A DNA stretch of 64,000 bases from Catonella morbi ATCC 51271 (GTDB lineage: Bacteria > Bacillota > Clostridia > Lachnospirales > Lachnospiraceae), in NCBI RefSeq assembly GCF_000160035.2, contig NZ_KI535366.1, forward strand, positions 482,112 to 546,111, written 5' to 3'. This document shows, piece after piece, positions 58,911-64,000 of this stretch; position 1 is the first letter of the stretch; each line of letters begins with the position of its first letter. Below the pieces are notes generated by a model. It was not told the origin of the DNA and ran no database searches. It saw only the letters and a list, made by a program, of their open reading frames with translations. Position numbers and translations under genes: made by a program.

Positions 58911-61112
58911 TTATTTTTCGATCTTTTTCCTTACAAAGGAATACCACAGAGTACCTGTTATGCAGATTGAAGAATATGCACCGCAGATAAGTCCCACTAT
59001 AATAGGAAGCGAGAACTCTCTTACCGAACTAACACCCATAATGAAGAGAACAGCTACCATTATAAGAGTTGTAACTGTAGTGTTGATACTTCTTGAAAAT
59101 GTCTGGGTAATTGATTTATCAACTATCTCAGCTACGGTTTCACCACGTTTTTTCTCAGCCATATTCTCTCTGATACGGTCAAAGATAATGATGGTTGCAT
59201 TAATTGAATAACCTACTATGGTAAGCATACATGCAATGAAGGTATTACCTACATTCATTCTGATAAGTGCATACAGAGTAGCTACCACAAGCACATCGTG
59301 GATAAGTGCCAGAACCGCACTTGTACCGAAAGCAACATTTCTGAATCTGATTATGATGTAAATAAGCATACAGATTGTAGCAGCAATAACTGACATAAGT
59401 GCAGAACGCTTCATTTCACCGCTAACAGCACCCGAAATATTTTCATTGGTTATATTGTCCTTAGATACCTTATACTTCTCTACGAAGCTTTCACGAAGCT
59501 TGGTTCTTTCTTCTTCATTAAGTGATTTTGTCTTGATTACAACCGCATCTTCGCCAACTATCTGAGTTACATCCGCATTAGATGACGGAATTATTCCATT
59601 AACAAAATTTCTGATTTCATCATTACCCGGAACCTTTCCACCTTCAAACACTACTTCTGTAGAAGTACCGCCTGAGAACTCAAGAGCATAATCAAAGGCA
59701 CCTTTTCCACCAGCTGCATTAAATATCATAGTCGCAATACCTACACCTATAACTATAAGTGAAAGTATATAAGCCTTTGGTGCAAACTTAAGGAACGGCT
59801 TATTCTCTTTATCAACCTTGGTTCCATAATACTTCTCTGTATCAAATCCCAAATCATAGAATGAGAAAAGTAAGAACTTGGTTATGAAAAGCGCTGTAAA
59901 CATTGAAATAATAATACCGAGGGCAAGTGTATAAGCAAAGCCCTTGATAGTACCTGTACCAAAGATACCGAGCACAATAGCTGCAATAATAGTGGTTATA
60001 TTACCGTCTATAATAGCTGAAAGTGCCTTCTTGAAACCATTTCCGATAGCAGAGCGTACAGATTTGCCAAGACCGATTTCTTCCTTAATACGGGTAAATA
60101 TAATTACATTTGCATCTACCGCCATACCGATAGAAAGCACGATACCCGCAATACCCGGAAGGGTAAGTGTAATCTGTAAAAGCTGTAAAAGTACAAGCTC
60201 AATAACTACATATGCAATAAGAGCCAAGCTTGAAGCAAGTCCCGGTATCTTATACACAAATATCATAAATAAAAATACAATGGCGAAACCGATAAGACCG
60301 GCCAAAAGTGAAGTTTCAAGTGCTGTATCTCCGAGCTTTGCTCCCACTACACTTGAACGAACTTCTTTAAGTTCTAGAGGAAGAGCTCCAACCCTGATTA
60401 TAGAAGCAAGTCTTTCAGCTTCTTCCATGGAACTTTGTCCCGAAATCTGAGCTTTACCTTCTGTAATTACAGTCTGCACAGTCGGAGCAGAAATTACATT
60501 TCCGTCATACACTATAGCTATCTGTTTTCCAAGATTTTCCTTAGTAGCCTTAGCAAACTTATTTGCACCCTTAGCATTCAGTTCAAGCTCAACTATGTAC
60601 TCAATTCCGACTCCGGATTCCTGTTTTCTGGACTGAGCCTTTGCTGTAGCAATATCTGCACCATCCACAGATACTTTCTTTTCCTGAACCAGCTCTTCGA
60701 TAGACTTATTCAGCTTATACTTTCCATCTACAAAGCTTATATTTCCTTCTACAGGAATAAACTGAAGTGAACCTGTTGAACCAAGCTGCTTGAGAACCGC
60801 ATCAGCATCCTTAACATCAGGAATATCTACAACTACTCTGTTTAAGCCTTCCTGATATACTTCTGACTCTGTACTGAAAATCTCTGCACGAAGTCTCATC
60901 TTTTCAATGGTATCCGCCATTTCCGTTGCTGTCGGTTTAGCCTTTACGGTTTCATAAGTAATACTTACACCGCCTGCAAGGTCAAGTCCCCTCTTAATGC
61001 CTCTAGCACTGCCTGCCTTATTGCCAAATGCTCCCAAAGCAACGGCTGCTAAAAGTGCTATAACTATGACATAACTAAGTATCTTAGCTACGCCGCGTTT
61101 CTTGCTATTCAT
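58911..61112 (-). CDS. secDF: Fused SecD-SecF protein-export membrane protein
   Basis: A 733-residue protein that uses the proton gradient to help Sec export. The SecD half (about 1-420) has RGLDLAGGVSITYE, the P1 region, then six helices with GIVLSIGMAVDANVIIFTRIKEE. The SecF half (about 450-733) has LEFSGGTSTEV and six helices with IVGYSINATIIIFDRIRENM and the RSINTT motif. Fusion is common in Firmicutes. The ATG at 61112 has AGGTGG nine bases upstream. It lies 69 bases after the SCIFF maturase gene, the usual neighbourhood. Confidence 0.96.
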   Translation of the reverse strand: MNSKKRGVAKILSYVIVIALLAAVALGAFGNKAGSARGIKRGLDLAGGVSITYETVKAKPTATEMADTIEKMRLRAEIFSTESEVYQEGLNRVVVDIPDVKDADAVLKQLGSTGSLQFIPVEGNISFVDGKYKLNKSIEELVQEKKVSVDGADIATAKAQSRKQESGVGIEYIVELELNAKGANKFAKATKENLGKQIAIVYDGNVISAPTVQTVITEGKAQISGQSSMEEAERLASIIRVGALPLELKEVRSSVVGAKLGDTALETSLLAGLIGFAIVFLFMIFVYKIPGLASSLALIAYVVIELVLLQLLQITLTLPGIAGIVLSIGMAVDANVIIFTRIKEEIGLGKSVRSAIGNGFKKALSAIIDGNITTIIAAIVLGIFGTGTIKGFAYTLALGIIISMFTALFITKFLLFSFYDLGFDTEKYYGTKVDKENKPFLKFAPKAYILSLIVIGVGIATMIFNAAGGKGAFDYALEFSGGTSTEVVFEGGKVPGNDEIRNFVNGIIPSSNADVTQIVGEDAVVIKTKSLNEEERTKLRESFVEKYKVSKDNITNENISGAVSGEMKRSALMSVIAATICMLIYIIIRFRNVAFGTSAVLALIHDVLVVATLYALIRMNVGNTFIACMLTIVGYSINATIIIFDRIRENMAEKKRGETVAEIVDKSITQTFSRSINTTVTTLIMVAVLFIMGVSSVREFSLPIIVGLICGAYSSICITGTLWYSFVRKKIEK

Positions 61113-61181
61113 TGCAAAATCCACCTTTCTTTAGTTCTTTATTTTCAGGAGAATTCCTCCTCGAAATCTTAGTTTTTACTG

Positions 61182-62621
61182 TCACTGATTCGGACAGACC
61201 GCTTCATTAACTGCTTCTTCGTATGTTTCTTCCGCAACCTTAATCATAATTGCACATTCAATACGCTTTCTCTGAAGTTCACAGCCTATTTCATATACAT
61301 CATCTATATTTCCGCTAAACTTAAATGAATTGGCCGCACATCCACCGCTGCAGTAGTATCTTGCAAAACAGTCTCTGCATTTTGGCTTTTCATATACATT
61401 CTGATGCTTGAAGCCTTCCTGTAATTCAGTCTGCGTAATTCCGTCATACACATTTCCTATAACAAAGCCTTCCTCACCTACAAACTGGTGGCAAGGATAA
61501 ATATCTCCCCAAGGTGTAACAGCCACATATTCCGTACCGGAACCACAGCCGGAAAGACGCTTAGCCACACAAGGTCCTCCTGAGAGGTCTATCATAAAGT
61601 GGAAGAAGGTAAATCCCTTTCCCTCTCTTCTACGCTTAATATACTCTTTAGCAAGTATATCGTACTGTTCCTTAAGTACAGGAATATCCTCTTCTTTTAT
61701 CGCATAAGGTTCAGAAGGAAGAGAAACCACAGGCTCAAGTGATATTTCAGTAAATCCTTCATCAGCAAGATGCAGTACATCTGCCGCAAAGTCAAGATTT
61801 TTGCTTGTGTAAGTACCTCTTACATAATATTCCTTTTTGTCACGCTTAGCCGCAAAGTCTTTGAGCTTTGGAATAATTATATCGTAGCTGCTCTTATTTC
61901 CGCCTCTGGTAGGGCGCATATAATCATGTACGCACTTACGACCATCTATACTAAGCACAACATTTGTCATTTCTTTGTTACAGAAATCAATAATTTCATC
62001 ATTTAAGAGCATTCCGTTTGTAGTAAGCGTAAAACGGAAGTTTTTGTCATGGATTTTCTCAAGTTCTCTTCCGTAAGCAACCAGCATTTTAACCGTATTC
62101 CAGTTCATAAGAGGCTCACCGCCGAAAAAGTCCACTTCAAGATTTTTTCTGTGACCTGAGTTTTTTATCAGAAAATCAAAGGCTGCCTTACCAACCTCAT
62201 AACTCATCATACCTCTGTCGCCCTGATATTCGCCCTCTCCCGCAAAGCAATAACGACAAGCCAGGTTACAATCATGGGCAATATTAAGGCAAAGAGCCTT
62301 GACTACTGTGTTTCTATGTTTAAAATCTTTGACATATTTTTCGTAAATATCCTCTGTAAATAGTTGTCCGTCCTCCTGTAACTCTTTGATTTCCGAAATT
62401 ATATCATTAAAATCCTCTTCCGTTACCGATACATCTTTATATTTTCTGAGTACTGTATCTTTAATTTCAGCAAGTACAGCTTCTTCGCTTTCTTTTCCCT
62501 CAATAACTTTCTCATTATATAAGGCTATACAATCATATGCGGCCTCGTCCACTACATGTACTGAACCGCTGTTCACGTCAAGTACTATGCTATATCCGTT
62601 ACTTTGAAACTGATGAATCAA
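61182..62621 (-). CDS. scfB: SCIFF peptide maturase (radical SAM, SPASM)
   Basis: A 479-residue radical-SAM enzyme that installs thioether cross-links in the SCIFF peptide. An N-terminal peptide-recognition (RRE-like) region opens HQFQSNGYSIVLDVNSGSVHVVDE. The radical-SAM cluster motif is CNLACRYC near 110 and the SAM-binding region FFGGEPLMNW. The C-terminal SPASM domain has its cysteines in GGPCVAKRLSGCGSG, YPCHQFVGEEGF and CRDCFARYYCSGGC. TTG 62621 has AAAGGGA eight bases upstream. The peptide gene lies 85 bases upstream. Confidence 0.96.
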   Translation of the reverse strand: MIHQFQSNGYSIVLDVNSGSVHVVDEAAYDCIALYNEKVIEGKESEEAVLAEIKDTVLRKYKDVSVTEEDFNDIISEIKELQEDGQLFTEDIYEKYVKDFKHRNTVVKALCLNIAHDCNLACRYCFAGEGEYQGDRGMMSYEVGKAAFDFLIKNSGHRKNLEVDFFGGEPLMNWNTVKMLVAYGRELEKIHDKNFRFTLTTNGMLLNDEIIDFCNKEMTNVVLSIDGRKCVHDYMRPTRGGNKSSYDIIIPKLKDFAAKRDKKEYYVRGTYTSKNLDFAADVLHLADEGFTEISLEPVVSLPSEPYAIKEEDIPVLKEQYDILAKEYIKRRREGKGFTFFHFMIDLSGGPCVAKRLSGCGSGTEYVAVTPWGDIYPCHQFVGEEGFVIGNVYDGITQTELQEGFKHQNVYEKPKCRDCFARYYCSGGCAANSFKFSGNIDDVYEIGCELQRKRIECAIMIKVAEETYEEAVNEAVCPNQ

Positions 62622-62647
62622 ATTTTTAGTCCCTTTCTACACAATAT

Positions 62648-62671
62648 AAGCAGCGACTTTAGCCGCTGCTT
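62648..62671 (-). promoter_or_regulatory. Stem-loop between SCIFF and maturase genes
   Basis: A stem AAGCAGCG/CGCTGCTT with an eight-base loop and only a weak T-rich tail. It probably acts as a partial terminator or RNA-end stabiliser, giving more peptide mRNA than maturase mRNA. Confidence 0.6.
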
Positions 62672-62706
62672 AAACTCTGACTCTTTAGTAAAGGCAGGAA
62701 TTAGTC

Positions 62707-62847
62707 TTACCTAGCCTCACAGCTTTGGTTTCCTACTGTACAAGAAGTCTTACAAGCTGACTGACATGATGTCTTGCACTCTCCGCAGCCACCCTTTTTC
62801 ATTGACTCCTTGAGGTTTCTTGTAGTTAAGCTTTTAATGTGCTTCAT
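62707..62847 (-). CDS. scfA: SCIFF six-cysteine precursor peptide
   Basis: A 46-residue ribosomal peptide beginning MKHIKSLTTRNLKESMKKGG, with six cysteines in the C-terminal core CGECKTSCQSAC and CKTSCTVGNQSC (overlapping). This is the form of the SCIFF family, nearly universal in Clostridia. The maturase encoded next door links cysteine sulfurs to backbone carbons, probably at Thr residues. AGGAGAACAGG precedes the ATG. Biological role of the mature product is unknown. Confidence 0.95.
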   Translation of the reverse strand: MKHIKSLTTRNLKESMKKGGCGECKTSCQSACKTSCTVGNQSCEAR

Positions 62848-62896
62848 ATCCTGTTCTCCTTACCTTTGTTATTTCTTTCTTGCATAAGATTTAATT

Positions 62897-62925
62897 ATTA
62901 TACCACATACTTGATTATATTTAAA
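62897..62925 (-). promoter_or_regulatory. Candidate promoter of the SCIFF gene
   Basis: Minus strand -10 TATAAT (62897-62902) with a poor -35 TTTAAA (62920-62925), 17-base spacer, about 50 bases before the ATG. Confidence 0.45.
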
Positions 62926-63008
62926 GACTGTAAAATTATTTTTCTATTTCTATTTCTTCTATTTTTTTACACGTAGCTACTATTTATTATATATCAATCA
63001 TGTTTTTA

Positions 63009-63037
63009 TTGACTATTTTTATATAACGTTATATAAT
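63009..63037 (+). promoter_or_regulatory. Promoter and operator of the SIS-domain gene
   Basis: Plus strand -35 TTGACT (63009-63014) and -10 TATAAT (63032-63037), spacer 17. A perfect 14-base palindrome ATATAACGTTATAT (63021-63034) fills the spacer and overlaps the -10, as expected for a repressor site (GntR or LacI type). Confidence 0.72.
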
Positions 63038-63088
63038 GTATTTGTAATACAATTCAAACATTATATTATTAAAAGGAGGTCCTATTTT

Positions 63089-64000
63089 ATGGAACCAAAA
63101 AAAATTATTGAAACAATTAAATCCGAACGTCCTAATATTACCTCCGTTATCTTTATAGGATGCGGTGCATCACAGGCAGAACTTTATCCTGCTAAGTATT
63201 TCTTAGATGGAAACGCAAAAAAACTTAGAACTATTCTATCCACAGCCAATGAATTTGTATATGCCACTCCTGCCTGTGTTGGTGAAGATTGCATTGTAAT
63301 TACCTGTTCACTTGGCGGTAATACTCCTGAAACAGTAGAAGCCTCCAAAAAAGCCATGAATCTTGGTGCTAAAGTAATCGCCATCACACATACTCCCGGT
63401 TCTCCGCTGGAAAAAAATGCACACTATGCAATAATCCATGGATTTGAGAAAAACTACGCGGCTAAGCTGGAAAAAATGACTTTCTGCCTGGAACTGGCGG
63501 TAGAAATTCTTAATCAATATGAAGGTTATGCACATTATGACGATATGCAGACTGGCTTTGGCAAAATCTTTGATTTAATAGAAAATGCAGTTTCTTTTGT
63601 AACTCCTTCAGCAAGAAAATTTGCCGAAGATTACAAGGATGCCCCTGTTATTTATGTAATGAGTTCTGGTGCTACCCATATGGTTGCTTATGCTTTCTCT
63701 ATTTGTCTTCTGATGGAGATGCAGTGGATTAATTCAGGTTCTTTCCATGATGGTGAATTCTTCCACGGTCCGTTTGAAATTGTAGAAAAAGATGTACCTT
63801 TTATTTTACTTATGAATGATGGCAATACCAGAGCGTTGGATTCCAGGGCTCTTGACTTCTTAAACCGTTTTCAGGCCAAAACTACTTTAATTGATGCAAA
63901 GGATTATGGATTAGGTTCCGCCATACCTGCTACAGTTAAAGATTATTTCAATCCAATGCTGATTACAGCAGTGTTACGTGTATATGCAGAGCAATTGGCA
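63089..64000 (+). CDS. SIS-domain sugar-phosphate deglycase/isomerase (FrlB-like), cut by window end
   Basis: At least 304 residues of a double SIS-domain protein. The first SIS domain has FIGCGASQAELYPAKYFL and TCSLGGNTPETVEASKKA. The second has VIYVMSSGATHMVAYAF, and SFHDGEFFHGPFEI carries the conserved Glu/His of this group. It resembles fructoselysine-6-phosphate deglycase (FrlB) and related fructosamine enzymes that release glucose 6-phosphate from glycated amines. The ATG at 63089 has AAAAGGAGG upstream. It is probably the first gene of a sugar-amine utilisation operon that continues beyond the window. Confidence 0.85.
   Translation, partial: MEPKKIIETIKSERPNITSVIFIGCGASQAELYPAKYFLDGNAKKLRTILSTANEFVYATPACVGEDCIVITCSLGGNTPETVEASKKAMNLGAKVIAITHTPGSPLEKNAHYAIIHGFEKNYAAKLEKMTFCLELAVEILNQYEGYAHYDDMQTGFGKIFDLIENAVSFVTPSARKFAEDYKDAPVIYVMSSGATHMVAYAFSICLLMEMQWINSGSFHDGEFFHGPFEIVEKDVPFILLMNDGNTRALDSRALDFLNRFQAKTTLIDAKDYGLGSAIPATVKDYFNPMLITAVLRVYAEQLA

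Noticed and set aside
1-64000. CRISPR arrays, tRNA or rRNA genes
   Set aside because: No regularly spaced repeats, and no tRNA- or rRNA-like sequence was noticed in the gaps between genes.

Overview
The window looks like chromosome from a low-G+C anaerobic Firmicute of class Clostridia, probably in or near the Lachnospiraceae. The signs are the SCIFF peptide with its radical-SAM maturase, a fused SecDF, the sufCBDSU order, a Gram-positive Tad/Flp pilus locus without a secretin, LPXTG proteins, and a decarboxylase-kinase-yaaR-holB-ricT-trmN6-rsmI block that matches the Bacillus yaaO-tmk-yaaR-holB-yaaT-yabB-rsmI neighbourhood. Most genes lie on the minus strand.

Region 1 (1 to about 16100) is one end of an integrative conjugative element of the Tn1549/CTn type. 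Read along the minus strand it has a leader peptide and attenuator, a replication-initiator-like gene, DUF5348, PcfB, the VirD4 coupling ATPase, Maff2 (interrupted by a group II intron), VirB6, an MT-A70 DNA methyltransferase that has lost its canonical start codon, PrgI, VirB4, a C5-cytosine methyltransferase, a CHAP-type wall hydrolase, DUF4315, DUF4366, a small Cys protein, and topoisomerase III cut by the window edge. Relaxase and integrase are not in the window. The element is visibly richer in G+C than the chromosome beside it.

Region 2 (16165-22810) starts with a 6S-type regulatory RNA with its own promoter, next to the element junction. It is followed by what reads as one operon, comEA - response regulator - histidine kinase - GerMN lipoprotein - comEC, which puts a two-component system inside the DNA-uptake genes.

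Region 3 (22921-26560) holds a dispersed palindromic repeat, the plus-strand genes for rhomboid protease, a flavodoxin/SCP2 fusion and a HIT protein, a second dispersed repeat family, and murG.

Region 4 (26581-35930) is a Tad/Flp pilus locus: TadZ, CpaF, TadB, TadC, Flp1 pilin, a DUF5702 protein, two TadE-like pseudopilins, prepilin peptidase and an FHA protein. A separately promoted 52-residue acidic protein lies upstream.

Region 5 (36050-48240) contains the Suf Fe-S assembly operon with a promoter and palindromic operator, further copies of the dispersed repeat, a hicAB toxin-antitoxin pair, and the conserved holB-region cluster.

Region 6 (48310-56953) encodes two related LPXTG surface proteins with Cna-B repeats, a membrane-anchored unknown, a MATE transporter and a sugar transferase.

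Region 7 (56999-64000) holds a NYN-LOTUS protein, pyridoxal kinase, a DUF6472 protein, SecDF, the SCIFF maturase, the SCIFF peptide, and a divergent promoter driving a FrlB-like SIS-domain gene cut by the window end.

All functional calls come from reading motifs and gene order. No database search was run.
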